Of a DNA stretch of 64,000 bases, positions 23,138-31,697 are shown piece by piece. The stretch lies in assembly GCF_015354335.1 (NCBI RefSeq), contig NZ_JADKYR010000002.1, forward strand, positions 310,001 to 374,000, given 5' to 3'. Source of the DNA: Methylophilus sp. 13 (GTDB lineage: Bacteria; Pseudomonadota; Gammaproteobacteria; Burkholderiales; Methylophilaceae). The stretch's first letter is position 1. Every line of letters begins with the position of its first letter. The position numbers and the translations under genes are program-made. The notes under the pieces are model-generated. The model was not told the DNA's origin. It did not search any database and saw only the letters and a program-made list of their open reading frames with translations.

Positions 23138-25000
23138 ATGAACAATGAAGCCATTGCAAAACTGCTGAAACTGATTGCTGCCGATCCGCAGAAGTGGGAT
23201 GCCTATCAGAAGCTGGCAGGCCTAATGCTGCAAAATCAGGAGTTTCATGCGGCTGAGCAATATTTGCTGCAAGCGATCAGTCTGCGGCCTGACCTGCTGG
23301 AACTGCGGGTGCAGCTAGGCAACCTGCATATGCGCACACAACAGTTCAAGGCGGCGCATGAGTGCTACAAACAAGCCATTGCCCTGGATGCCAAACAGGC
23401 ACAGCTTTATTACCTGGATGCACGCGCACTGAAAAACCTGGGCAGAACGCAAGAAGCCATTTTGCGCCTGCGTACCGCCATCAAGCTTGACCCGCAACGA
23501 CTGCCCGCTTTTACCGAATGTACTGACCTGATGCTGCAACTGCAGCAAGTCGACCAGGCAGCCAATGTTTTACGACAGGCAGTGGCGGCACATCCGGAGC
23601 ATGCCCATTTTCACTATCGTCTGGGGGTGTTATGCATGCAACTGCAACAGACAGGCGATGCGCTGCTATGTATGAACGAGGCGATCCGCATACAGCCTGA
23701 CTTTGCCGATGCCTATCATCAGCGCGCCTTGATTCTGCAATCACAGGGCAAGCCACAAGAGGCCGTGCTAAGTTTTGATGAAGCTATCCGCTATCAACCA
23801 AATTTGCATTTACCGTACAACAACCGTGGCGTAGTGTTATGCCAACTGGGGAAGTACACTGAAGCGATTGCCGATTTCCGCCTGGCTTTGCAGTTGAACC
23901 CTGGGTATGCAGCTGCCCAATGCCACCTGGGCTTGGCGCTGTATGAAAACAGGCAGCACGATGAGGCTTACGCCTGCCTGGAGACGGCGCTTAAATTGGC
24001 GCCGAATCATGCACAAGCCAGATATACCATGAGTATGCTGCGATTGGCACGCGGAGAATTCGAAAACGGCTGGCCGCTGTATGCGGCGCGTTTTCAAGTG
24101 CTTGCGGACAAACACCGGCCAGATTTAAACTTGTTATGGTCATCGGCAGGCGCTCTGGTCGGCAAAACCATTCTGATCTGGGCCGAGCAGACGTTGAGCG
24201 ACACTCTGCAATATTGCCGTTATCTGCCTATGGTTCAAGCCTGCAAACCTAACCATCTGGTATTAGCCGTCCCTGAGGCTTTATTTGACCTGTTTAATGA
24301 GTATTGGGCGCATGATGCAACGATTCTGGTCGTTTGCCAGGATGGACGTAGCCTGCCGCATTTTGACGTATTCTGCCCCATGCTGAGCTTGCCAGCGGTG
24401 TTTAACACGCAACTGGATACGATACCGGCCGGCTTGCCTTATCTGGGGGTAGAGGCACGCCACAGTGAACCCTGGCAACAATTACTGGGGCCTGGCCGTC
24501 GGTTGCGCATCGGGCTCAACTGGTGTGGCGAGGCGACGAACAAATATGATCAGTGGCGCAGTATTCCGCTCTTTCTGATGGCGCCTCTGCTGAATATGGA
24601 AGTCGAATGGCACAGCTTGCAAAAAGAGTTCAGGCGCGAAGACCATATCATGCTCAAACGGTTTCCCATGCTGGAATGTCATCACCCGGAATTAATAAAC
24701 TTTACCGCCACTGCGGGGCTGATCATGCAAATGGATCTGGTGATATCAGTTGACACCGCCGTCGCGCATTTGGCTGCGGCCTTAGGCAAAGAGGTCTGGT
24801 TATTACTGCCGCAACATGCGCATTTCCGCTGGTTACAACAGCGCGAAGACAGTCCGTGGTATCCAGGCATGCGCCTGTTCAGACAGGGGGATGACGAAGC
24901 TTGGGAGCAAGTGATTGACCGGATACATCAGGCCGTCACCGATGTGCTGGCCCAGCGTCATGAGCGCCTGATCGCAAGCGAACAAGCCGCACAAGACTAA
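23138..25000 (+). CDS. TPR protein with a C-terminal glycosyltransferase-like domain
   Basis: A 620-residue protein. The first about 320 residues are roughly eight to nine tetratricopeptide repeats (for example FADAYHQRALILQSQGKPQE and LPYNNRGVVLCQLGKYTEA), forming a helical scaffold. The remainder resembles the domain that follows TPRs in many proteobacterial proteins related to GT9/GT41 enzymes: RLRIGLNWCGEATNKYD, RSIPLFLMAPLL, MDLVISVDTAVAHLAAALGKEVWLLLP and a W-Y-P-G-M-R-L-F-R-Q end. Such fusions modify proteins or surface glycans, but no substrate can be named. No signal peptide is seen. Its stop overlaps the stop of the convergent HDOD gene. Confidence 0.85.
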   Translation: MNNEAIAKLLKLIAADPQKWDAYQKLAGLMLQNQEFHAAEQYLLQAISLRPDLLELRVQLGNLHMRTQQFKAAHECYKQAIALDAKQAQLYYLDARALKNLGRTQEAILRLRTAIKLDPQRLPAFTECTDLMLQLQQVDQAANVLRQAVAAHPEHAHFHYRLGVLCMQLQQTGDALLCMNEAIRIQPDFADAYHQRALILQSQGKPQEAVLSFDEAIRYQPNLHLPYNNRGVVLCQLGKYTEAIADFRLALQLNPGYAAAQCHLGLALYENRQHDEAYACLETALKLAPNHAQARYTMSMLRLARGEFENGWPLYAARFQVLADKHRPDLNLLWSSAGALVGKTILIWAEQTLSDTLQYCRYLPMVQACKPNHLVLAVPEALFDLFNEYWAHDATILVVCQDGRSLPHFDVFCPMLSLPAVFNTQLDTIPAGLPYLGVEARHSEPWQQLLGPGRRLRIGLNWCGEATNKYDQWRSIPLFLMAPLLNMEVEWHSLQKEFRREDHIMLKRFPMLECHHPELINFTATAGLIMQMDLVISVDTAVAHLAAALGKEVWLLLPQHAHFRWLQQREDSPWYPGMRLFRQGDDEAWEQVIDRIHQAVTDVLAQRHERLIASEQAAQD

Positions 25001-25830
25001 TGTTGTGGCACGCCGACGATATGTTTGACGCGCTCAACATCAACATGCAGCAACTCGGCAATATCTTTGTAGTCATCGGGCAAGGCAGCATTATCCCAGC
25101 CGTCGGCAGAATGTCTGGCCAGATTCACGGCTAACTGCACATTACGCACCCTGGGCAGGTCTGCGCGCGCTTCGTCCATCAGGTCACTGAGCAATGGCGG
25201 CAAGTTAAAGACCTGCACCAGCTCGGCCTGTAACTCCAGCAATCTGAAACCCAGCACCTCTTGTTGAACGATCCGGCTACGCAAGGTTTTATCTGCATCC
25301 TGGCGCTGGCTGATTTCGCCCATCGCATCCGGGTTAAAGCACCACATGAGCATTTCGGCAAAATCATGCAGCGAGGCTGCCACCCTCACCTCTTCTGCGT
25401 GCAAATCCATCAAATGCGAGGCAAACTCTGCGGAAAAATAACCGGCACGGTGAGCCCGTATCATGAGCTTGAGCAAATCGATCAAGGCGGACATATGTTC
25501 ATGCAACACATCCTCCACATGCGGAACGGTAGGAATCTGTGCGAAAAACGTGCCAGTACCCATCATGATAATTGCCTGCTCGACCTGCACCAGGTCCTGT
25601 AACTGATGACGGCTGCGATGATTATTGGCGTACGCCAACACCTTGAACATCATGAGCGGATCATTAATGACCACACGGGTAATGTCACGGGCGCCCGTTT
25701 CATCTTCACGCGCCTGTAATTGAGCGATCTCTCTGGCCGTCTGCCGCAAGACCGGAATCTCTGCCGCCTTAAAAAAAGCCACCCAATCTTTAACGGTGCG
25801 GTTGGCTCTTGCTTCGGTGAGTGTCACCAT
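24997..25830 (-). CDS. HDOD-domain protein
   Basis: A 277-residue protein with an HDOD (metal-dependent phosphohydrolase-related) domain. Seen: VINDPLMMFKVLAYANNHRS, QAIIMMGTGTF, and VAASLHDFAEMLMWCFNP, plus the late VFNLPPLLSDLMD block. HDOD proteins usually lack the catalytic HD pair and act as signalling scaffolds, often tied to c-di-GMP, motility or stress. GGAG lies ahead of the ATG. It stands alone between divergent map and convergent TPR genes, with stop codons overlapping by 3 bp at 24997-25000. Confidence 0.88.
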   Translation of the reverse strand: MVTLTEARANRTVKDWVAFFKAAEIPVLRQTAREIAQLQAREDETGARDITRVVINDPLMMFKVLAYANNHRSRHQLQDLVQVEQAIIMMGTGTFFAQIPTVPHVEDVLHEHMSALIDLLKLMIRAHRAGYFSAEFASHLMDLHAEEVRVAASLHDFAEMLMWCFNPDAMGEISQRQDADKTLRSRIVQQEVLGFRLLELQAELVQVFNLPPLLSDLMDEARADLPRVRNVQLAVNLARHSADGWDNAALPDDYKDIAELLHVDVERVKHIVGVPQH

Positions 25831-26079
25831 AAGTGTGCTCCAGCTAAAATCATGCCCGAGTATAAATCATTGCCATCAAGTGCCATGTCGGGATCAATTA
25901 CACTAATGCCAGTCAGTTTCTTTTATGACTCAACTCTATTAACGGCGTTCTTGCGCATTCCTTGAGCGAAGTAGGCCAAACATCATGACTGCTATGTGTC
26001 TATGTTAGAATGTTGTTTTAGTTAATAATTCCGAAAGCCTGTCTGGAAAACGGATTAACGTAAGAGCGGTCACTCGTTT

Positions 26080-26874
26080 ATGGCAATTGTTCTGCATACC
26101 CCCGAAGAAATTGAAAAAATGCGCATCGCAGGTCGTTTGGCCTCAGAAGTGCTGGATTACATCACACCGTTTGTCGTGGCGGGGGTGACCACCAACGAAC
26201 TGGACCAGCTTTGCCATGATTACATCGTCAATGTACAGCAAGCGATCCCGGCCCCATTAAACTATGCACCAGATGGCCATGCACCCTACCCCAAGTCTAT
26301 TTGCACCTCGATTAACCAGCAAATCTGCCATGGGGTCCCTAGCGAAAAAGAGCTTAAAAATGGTGATATCGTCAATCTGGACATCACAGTCATTAAAGAC
26401 GGCTATCATGGCGATACGTCACGCATGTTTATGGTCGGCAGTGTCTCACCACAGGCCAAGCGGCTGTGCGACCTCACCTACCAAGCCATGTGGCGCGGCA
26501 TAGAAAAGGTCAAGCCTGGTAACACGTTGGGCGATATTGGCTATGCGATTCAGTCATTTGCAGAAAAAAATGGCTACAGCATTGTGCGTGAATTCTGCGG
26601 ACATGGCATCGGCAAAAAATTTCATTGCGAGCCCCAAGTGTTGCATTATGGCAAACCTGGGGCAGGTTTGACGCTCAAGCCTGGCATGATTTTTACCATC
26701 GAACCCATGATCAATGCTGGACGCCGCGACATCAAATTCATGCCGGATGGCTGGACCGTGGTCACCAAGGACCGTAGCTTGTCGGCACAATGGGAGCATA
26801 CCGTACTCGTCACTGAAGAGGGCTTTGAAATCATGACCGTCTCAGCGGGTACGCCAGCCCGGCCCACGCTCTAA
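26080..26874 (+). CDS. map: Methionine aminopeptidase, type I
   Basis: Removes the initiator methionine from nascent proteins. The 264-residue protein has the type Ia pita-bread fold blocks: QICHGVPSEK, VNLDITVIKDGYHGDTSRMF with two metal-binding Asp, the FCGHGIG histidine motif, and FTIEPMIN plus WEHTVLVTEEG with the two metal-binding Glu. Length equals E. coli Map. glnD follows after 27 bp, a common proteobacterial pairing, so the two probably form an operon. Ahead of it is an extended -10 (TGTTAGAAT, about 26009-26017) with no good -35. Confidence 0.97.
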   Translation: MAIVLHTPEEIEKMRIAGRLASEVLDYITPFVVAGVTTNELDQLCHDYIVNVQQAIPAPLNYAPDGHAPYPKSICTSINQQICHGVPSEKELKNGDIVNLDITVIKDGYHGDTSRMFMVGSVSPQAKRLCDLTYQAMWRGIEKVKPGNTLGDIGYAIQSFAEKNGYSIVREFCGHGIGKKFHCEPQVLHYGKPGAGLTLKPGMIFTIEPMINAGRRDIKFMPDGWTVVTKDRSLSAQWEHTVLVTEEGFEIMTVSAGTPARPTL

Positions 26875-26901
26875 GGCACGCATGTCGATGGTCAGTCCCG
26901 C

Positions 26902-29478
26902 ATGACAGTCATTGGCAAGGAACATCTCAAGCATTGGCGAGCGTCAGTACAACTGACACGTCAACAACTGGCCGATGCTTATCTGGCCAAGCCGCAAGCC
27001 AAACGCCTGCTACAACAACATACGCGCTCACTCGATCTACTGCTTAAACAGATTTGGCAGGCTTATGCCCTGCCAGACAGTGCTTGCCTGGTTGCGGTCG
27101 GCGGCTATGGCCGTGGCGATATGTTTCCCTACTCGGACATTGATTTGCTGATCCTGATGCCGGAAAACAGCGATGCTGCGCTACAGACGCTGGTTGAATC
27201 GCTGATTGGCACCTTGTGGGATATTGGTCTCAATATCGGTCATAGCGTGCGCAGCCTCAAAGAGTGCCTGGACGAAGCGCAGCTGGATGTGACCATCATG
27301 ACCAACCTACTGGAAGCCCGCTGGCTGAGCGGAGACAAAAAAACTTTCCAGTCCCTGACGCAGTTACTGCATACACAGCTGGACCAAGCCCGTTTTTTTG
27401 CTGAAAAACTGCGTGAGCAACAAATCCGTCATGCCAAATTTCATGACACGGCTTACAACCTAGAACCCAATGTCAAAGAGAGTCCAGGCGGCCTCAGGGA
27501 TTTGCATATGGTTCTTTGGGTCGCGCAAAGCCAGGGCTTGGGCAGTGATTGGAACGCGCTTGCCCAGGCGGGGTTATTAAGTCGGCATGAAGCCATTCAA
27601 CTCAAAAAACACGAACGTTTGCTGCAAAACCTGCGCATCCGCCTGCACTTGATGGCCAAGCGCCGGGAAGACCGCCTGGTATTCGACTTTCAAAACACGC
27701 TGGCGGAGCAGATGGGCTATGAGACCAATCCGCAAAAACGTGCCAGCGAACAGTTAATGCAAGGCTTTTACCGGAGTGCCAAAGCGGTCATCATAGAAAA
27801 TGAAGTCCTGCTCAAATTACTGCATGCACGCATTCAGCCAGAAACCAAGCCGCCGCAAGCATTAACAGAAGACTTTAGCCTGTCTCAGGGCTTGCTAAGT
27901 GCAAATGCGCCAGACCTGTTTCAACGCAAGCCAGAAACCATCTTGCAATGTTTTCAACTCCTGCAACAATACCCGGAAATTACCGGCTTTAGTGCGCCGC
28001 TCGTACGTGCATTGCAGGCGGCACAGCCGCTGATCAACCATCAATTCAGACAACGCGCCAATCACAAAGCCTTGTTCCTGCAAATTTTGCACAGCCGCGA
28101 AGGTGTGCACCGCAGCCTGCGGCGCATGAACCGTTATGGCATCCTCGGCCGCTATATCCCGGTATTTGGCCGCGTCATCGCACAAATGCAGCATGATCTG
28201 TTTCATGTGTATACGGTAGATGAGCACACGCTGAATGTCTTACGCAACCTCAGACGCTTTGCCAAACCCGATTTGAGACACGAATTTCCGCTGTGCAGCC
28301 AACTATTTAATGCATTCAGCCAGCCACATTTGCTCTATCTGGCGGCCATTTTTCACGACATTGCCAAAGGCCGTGGCGGCGATCATTCGCTGCTTGGCAC
28401 CCTGGACGCGCGCCGATTCTGCAAACAACATGGCTTAAGCAAAACGGATACAGAGCTAGTCGCTTGGCTGGTTGAGGCACATCTAAAACTGTCCAGTACG
28501 GCACAAAAAAGTGATTTATCCGACCCCGATGTGATTGAAGCCTTTGCGCATCTGGTGGGGACAGAATATCGACTGACAGCGTTGTACTTACTGACGGTGG
28601 CCGACATTCGTGGCACCAGCCCGAATGTCTGGAATGCGTGGAAGGCCAAACTGCTCGAGAGCCTGTTTTTGCAAACGCGGCGAGTGCTGCAACAATCACT
28701 GAATACCGAAGCCCAGCTCAGCTTACGCAAACAGGAAGTGTTGCAGAAACTCAGCAGTTTCAACCTTAAAGAGTCTTCGGTGGCAGCCCTGTGGCAAGCC
28801 TTTGGCAATGGCTATTTCAGTCGTTTTGACAGTGATGAAATCGCCTGGCAAAGCCGATTACTGATTCCGCATCTCAATACCGAACAAGCCATTGTGCGTG
28901 CCCGGCTCAGCCCTAAAGGCGACGGCATTCAGGTGATGATCTACAGCCGAGATCAAAAAGAGATTTTTGCCCGTATCTGCCATTTTTTTGACAGCATGCA
29001 ATACAACATTGTGCAGGCCAAGATTTATACCACCGCTCACGGCTACGCCCTGGATAACTTTATTGTGCTGGAACCTGAAACACGGCAGATCAGCTATAAC
29101 GGCTTATTGAAGCATATTGAACAAGGGTTGAATACGCAATTGATCAGCCATGAGGCGATTCCCGCGCCAATTCGCGGCCGGGTCAGCAGGCAAGTCAAAC
29201 ATATGCCGATTAGCACGCAAGTGAGTTTTAAAGCCGTGCCCAATCCACAGGACGCAGACCAGCCTTTTCAACAGCTGGATATCATCGCCAATGACCGCCC
29301 AGGATTATTGGCCAGTATGGCGCTGATTTTTCAGCAACATGGCATTGCATTACATAATGCCAAAATCAACACCTTAGGCAACCGGGTAGAAGATAGTTTC
29401 TTGATCTCTGCGTGTAATAACGGCCTGCTTGATGCAACATCCATCACCAACTTGACGCAAGCACTCCATCAAATATAG
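26902..29478 (+). CDS. glnD: [Protein-PII] uridylyltransferase / uridylyl-removing enzyme
   Basis: Senses glutamine and adds or removes UMP on PII proteins, setting nitrogen control. The 858-residue protein has the nucleotidyltransferase motif GGYGRGD (67-73) with the metal-binding DID (79-81), the GlnD-specific KESPGGLRDLH, an HD phosphohydrolase domain with His485-Asp486 (FHDIAKGRGGDHS), and two C-terminal ACT domains (VMIYSRDQKEIFARICHFFD and LDIIANDRPGLLASMALIF). All parts are intact, so both activities should be present. It follows map closely. Confidence 0.97.
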   Translation: MTVIGKEHLKHWRASVQLTRQQLADAYLAKPQAKRLLQQHTRSLDLLLKQIWQAYALPDSACLVAVGGYGRGDMFPYSDIDLLILMPENSDAALQTLVESLIGTLWDIGLNIGHSVRSLKECLDEAQLDVTIMTNLLEARWLSGDKKTFQSLTQLLHTQLDQARFFAEKLREQQIRHAKFHDTAYNLEPNVKESPGGLRDLHMVLWVAQSQGLGSDWNALAQAGLLSRHEAIQLKKHERLLQNLRIRLHLMAKRREDRLVFDFQNTLAEQMGYETNPQKRASEQLMQGFYRSAKAVIIENEVLLKLLHARIQPETKPPQALTEDFSLSQGLLSANAPDLFQRKPETILQCFQLLQQYPEITGFSAPLVRALQAAQPLINHQFRQRANHKALFLQILHSREGVHRSLRRMNRYGILGRYIPVFGRVIAQMQHDLFHVYTVDEHTLNVLRNLRRFAKPDLRHEFPLCSQLFNAFSQPHLLYLAAIFHDIAKGRGGDHSLLGTLDARRFCKQHGLSKTDTELVAWLVEAHLKLSSTAQKSDLSDPDVIEAFAHLVGTEYRLTALYLLTVADIRGTSPNVWNAWKAKLLESLFLQTRRVLQQSLNTEAQLSLRKQEVLQKLSSFNLKESSVAALWQAFGNGYFSRFDSDEIAWQSRLLIPHLNTEQAIVRARLSPKGDGIQVMIYSRDQKEIFARICHFFDSMQYNIVQAKIYTTAHGYALDNFIVLEPETRQISYNGLLKHIEQGLNTQLISHEAIPAPIRGRVSRQVKHMPISTQVSFKAVPNPQDADQPFQQLDIIANDRPGLLASMALIFQQHGIALHNAKINTLGNRVEDSFLISACNNGLLDATSITNLTQALHQI

Positions 29479-29483
29479 CTGGC

Positions 29484-29771
29484 TCACTCAAAATGGTAAT
29501 GCTTTTTCAACGGCTGTTTGACTTCCCACACACAATCCAGCCCACTGGCAAAGGTGACTAAGTCACCCGCCCCAAAATTCACCGGCTCGCCATCTTTAGG
29601 TGTCACGGTCACCTCCCCTTGCAAGATATAAGCAATCTCGCTACTGCTATATTGCCAGGGGAAAATAGAAACCTCTTTTGACCAGGTTGGCCACTGATCC
29701 ACACCAAGTGCGGCGAGTATCTCGGCGCTGGGACGCTCGACCTTAATTTGATTCACTGGATGATGACTCAT
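29484..29771 (-). CDS. Small cupin (DUF861/cupin_3) protein
   Basis: A 95-residue single-domain cupin. It has the beta-barrel blocks IFPWQYSSSEIAYILQGEVTV and GAGDLVTFASGLDCVWEV typical of cupin_3, ending LKKHYHFE. An AAAGGA site precedes the ATG. It is a paralogue of the 91-residue cupin upstream (29861-30136), sharing TVTP or KVTP, GxGE or GGE, WEV and LKKHY at matching places. A terminator lies between the two, so expression may differ. Function of this cupin class is generally unknown; ureidoglycolate or glucosamine links are not supported here. Confidence 0.88.
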   Translation of the reverse strand: MSHHPVNQIKVERPSAEILAALGVDQWPTWSKEVSIFPWQYSSSEIAYILQGEVTVTPKDGEPVNFGAGDLVTFASGLDCVWEVKQPLKKHYHFE

Positions 29772-29814
29772 GTGTATTCCTTTCTTGCTTAGGATAACGG
29801 AGGCCCATCAGCAA

Positions 29815-29841
29815 AAAACCCTGCCGGATTGACAGGGTTTT
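29815..29841 (-). terminator. Terminator between the two cupin genes
   Basis: 9-bp stem AAAACCCTG/CAGGGTTTT; on the leftward strand it runs into TTTTTTGC. It lies just past the stop of the 91-residue cupin. Confidence 0.8.
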
Positions 29842-29860
29842 CATCATACTACCACTTCAA

Positions 29861-30136
29861 TTAAAAGTGTTTGTAGTGTTTTTTCAATTGCTTGACCACT
29901 TCCCACTGGGATTTCAGGCCTTTTGGAAACTCTACATAGTCACCTGCTTTGATGGTAACAGTTTCGCCACCGGCTGGCGTCACTTTGAATTCACCTTCCA
30001 ACACATAGGCTTTTTCAGTCATGGTGAAGTCGAGTGGGAATTTTGATGGAGGGCAATCCCAAATGTTCCAGCTGGACACGCCCAGCTCGTTCAATTTCTC
30101 TTGGGATGGGTTGCTATCGATAATGATTTGAGCCAT
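29861..30136 (-). CDS. Small cupin (DUF861/cupin_3) protein, paralogue
   Basis: The start at 30136 has AAGGA 6 nt upstream and gives 91 residues beginning MAQIIIDSNPSQEKL; the open frame extends to 30232 but would cover the tRNA terminator. Cupin blocks: KFPLDFTMTEKAYVLEGEFKV and IKAGDYVEFPKGLKSQWEV, ending LKKHYKHF. Together with the next gene it forms a tandem duplicate pair. It lies between a strong terminator upstream (tRNA-Ser) and one downstream, so it must have its own promoter within about 40 bp, which I could not pin down. Confidence 0.88.
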   Translation of the reverse strand: MAQIIIDSNPSQEKLNELGVSSWNIWDCPPSKFPLDFTMTEKAYVLEGEFKVTPAGGETVTIKAGDYVEFPKGLKSQWEVVKQLKKHYKHF

Positions 30137-30173
30137 GACGGTTCCTTCATGTAAATATAAAAAACTGCAAATA

Positions 30174-30199
30174 GAAATGCCGCAAAACTGCGGCATTTC
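30174..30199 (-). terminator. Terminator of tRNA-Ser
   Basis: 11-bp stem GAAATGCCGCA/TGCGGCATTTC with a 4-nt loop, then CTATTTG on the leftward strand, starting 5 bp after the CCA end of the tRNA. Confidence 0.75.
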
Positions 30200-30204
30200 A
30201 TGTC

Positions 30205-30294
30205 TGGCGGAAGAGGTGAGATTCGAACTCACGGAGGGCGTGAACCCTCGACAGTTTTCAAGACTGTTGCATTAAACCGCTCTGCCACTCTTCC
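30205..30294 (-). tRNA. tRNA-Ser (anticodon TGA)
   Basis: A 90-nt class II tRNA. The acceptor stem GGAAGAG pairs with CTCTTCC, followed by discriminator G and an encoded CCA. The anticodon stem-loop CAGTCTTGAAAACTG places TGA, reading UCA/UCN serine codons. The long variable arm GAGGGTTCACGCCCTC is as expected for serine, and the T arm reads GTGAGTTCGAATCTCAC. It has its own -10 and terminator. Confidence 0.97.
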
Positions 30295-30305
30295 CGAAAG
30301 CGCGC

Positions 30306-30311
30306 ATTATA
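30306..30311 (-). promoter_or_regulatory. -10 element of the tRNA-Ser promoter
   Basis: A perfect TATAAT on the leftward strand, followed by a GC-only discriminator GCGCGC, 11 nt before the mature 5' end. GC-rich discriminators are typical of stable-RNA promoters under stringent control. The -35 (CTTCCA at 17 nt) is poor and would lie in the 3' end of def. Confidence 0.6.
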
Positions 30312-30319
30312 GCAAACAA

Positions 30320-30853
30320 TCAGTCATCTGGAAGCGTTATTCCAGGAAAAAGTACATCATTAAAGCCAAATTTTGTCAGATCACGGATACGCATGGGGTA
30401 AAGCACACCAAATAAGTGGTCACATTCATGCTGGACCACCCGCGCATGAAAGCCGCTCACTGTGCGGTCAATCACGTTGCCTTGCGGGTCAAAGCCACGA
30501 TAATGCAGGTGCTGATAACGCGGCACCAGGCCGCGCATGCCAGGCACAGACAGACACCCTTCCCAACCCTCTTCTTCTGCCTCATCCACAGGTGTGAGTT
30601 CGGGGTTGATCAAAATCGTAAAAGGCACGGCTTCGGCATCCGGATAACGCGGATTGGCACCGACGCCGAACATCACCACCTGCAAGCTGACACCAATTTG
30701 TGGCGCGGCAATGCCTGCGCCCTGCATGTGCGTCATCGTGTCGTGCATATCCTGAATCAAGGCATGCAACTCGGGCGTATCAAACTCGGTGACCTTGTCT
30801 GCTACCCGATAAAGTAAAGGCTCGCCCATTCTCAGCACAGGTTTGACTGCCAT
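30320..30853 (-). CDS. def: Peptide deformylase
   Basis: Removes the formyl group from the N-terminal methionine of new proteins. The 177-residue metalloprotein has motif 1 GIAAPQIG (47-54), motif 2 EGCLS (98-102, metal-binding Cys100) and motif 3 His142-Glu-Cys-Asp-His146. GAGGAG lies 5 nt before the ATG. It is not in the usual def-fmt pair; instead it follows the nucleoside phosphorylase gene by 21 bp and precedes the tRNA. A second def copy with fmt elsewhere in the genome would be normal. Confidence 0.97.
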   Translation of the reverse strand: MAVKPVLRMGEPLLYRVADKVTEFDTPELHALIQDMHDTMTHMQGAGIAAPQIGVSLQVVMFGVGANPRYPDAEAVPFTILINPELTPVDEAEEEGWEGCLSVPGMRGLVPRYQHLHYRGFDPQGNVIDRTVSGFHARVVQHECDHLFGVLYPMRIRDLTKFGFNDVLFPGITLPDD

Positions 30854-30874
30854 TTCTGCTCCTCTGACTGCCGT

Positions 30875-31630
30875 TTAAGCCACAGAACAATCATTATCTG
30901 ACAGGTATTGCGCAATGACGGCACGGACTTTATCCATGGTTTGCTGCAGCAAAGGCATGACCTGCTCAAACTGGATAGATTGTGTACTATCGCCGCGACC
31001 AGCCGCAAAATTGGCTACCGGGCAGATGGCCGCATAAGACACGCCCAATTCACGCGCCAATACCGCTTCCGGCATGCCAGTCATACCGACAAGGGTGGCA
31101 CCATCCCGCTCATAGCGGTCTATCTCTGCGGCGGTCTCTAGCCGCGGCCCTTGCACGCAAGCATACACACCGCCATCCACCACGCTGCAGCCCACATCGG
31201 CAGCGGCTTTGAGACAGCGTTCACGCATGGCTTGTGAATAAGGTTGTGTGAAGTCTACATGCCGCACAGGCAGCTCTATGCCATCGTGATAGGTATTATT
31301 ACGGCCATAAGTGTAATCGAGTATCTGGTTAGGCAAGACGATATCTCCCGGGATCAGATTACGCGTAATGCCACCCACCGTGGCCACTGCCAGCAAATCA
31401 CAGACGCCGACCGAATGCAGGGCCCAGACATTGGCCCGGTAATTGATCGCATGTGGCGGAATCGTATGCCCACCACCATGACGGGCTAAAAACACCACCT
31501 CTTTGCCATTGATTTCGCCAAAGACTAAGGGCTGCGAAGGTTCCCCATAAGGCGTGCGCACGATCAAGCGCTTAGAAATGTTCAAATTATCCAGTGCGGT
31601 GAGCCCAGTGCCCCCAATAATGCCTAACAT
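30875..31630 (-). CDS. MTA/S-methyl-5'-thioinosine phosphorylase family
   Basis: A purine nucleoside phosphorylase-type enzyme for 5'-deoxy-5'-methylthio nucleosides. The 251-residue protein has the phosphate-binding start MLGIIGGTGL, FLARHGGGHTIPPHAINYRAN, GVYACVQGPRLET and VGMTGMPEAVLARELG. In MTA phosphorylases the residue pattern near the C-terminus includes NxAxG with Asp for adenine; here it reads VANFAAGRGDS. The short, roughly 245-residue proteobacterial form often acts on S-methyl-5'-thioinosine, but the sequence alone does not settle it. It salvages the by-product of polyamine synthesis. It is probably cotranscribed with def. Confidence 0.88.
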   Translation of the reverse strand: MLGIIGGTGLTALDNLNISKRLIVRTPYGEPSQPLVFGEINGKEVVFLARHGGGHTIPPHAINYRANVWALHSVGVCDLLAVATVGGITRNLIPGDIVLPNQILDYTYGRNNTYHDGIELPVRHVDFTQPYSQAMRERCLKAAADVGCSVVDGGVYACVQGPRLETAAEIDRYERDGATLVGMTGMPEAVLARELGVSYAAICPVANFAAGRGDSTQSIQFEQVMPLLQQTMDKVRAVIAQYLSDNDCSVA

Positions 31631-31697
31631 AAGTTCTCTTTATGATTGTTCATCTGCAAGGCGTAAGCGTATCATGGATTTATGGCATACTTAAGCC

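Noticed and set aside
30205-30294. tRNA-Ser as an integration site
   Set aside because: No integrase, no duplicated tRNA 3' end and only core genes on both sides.
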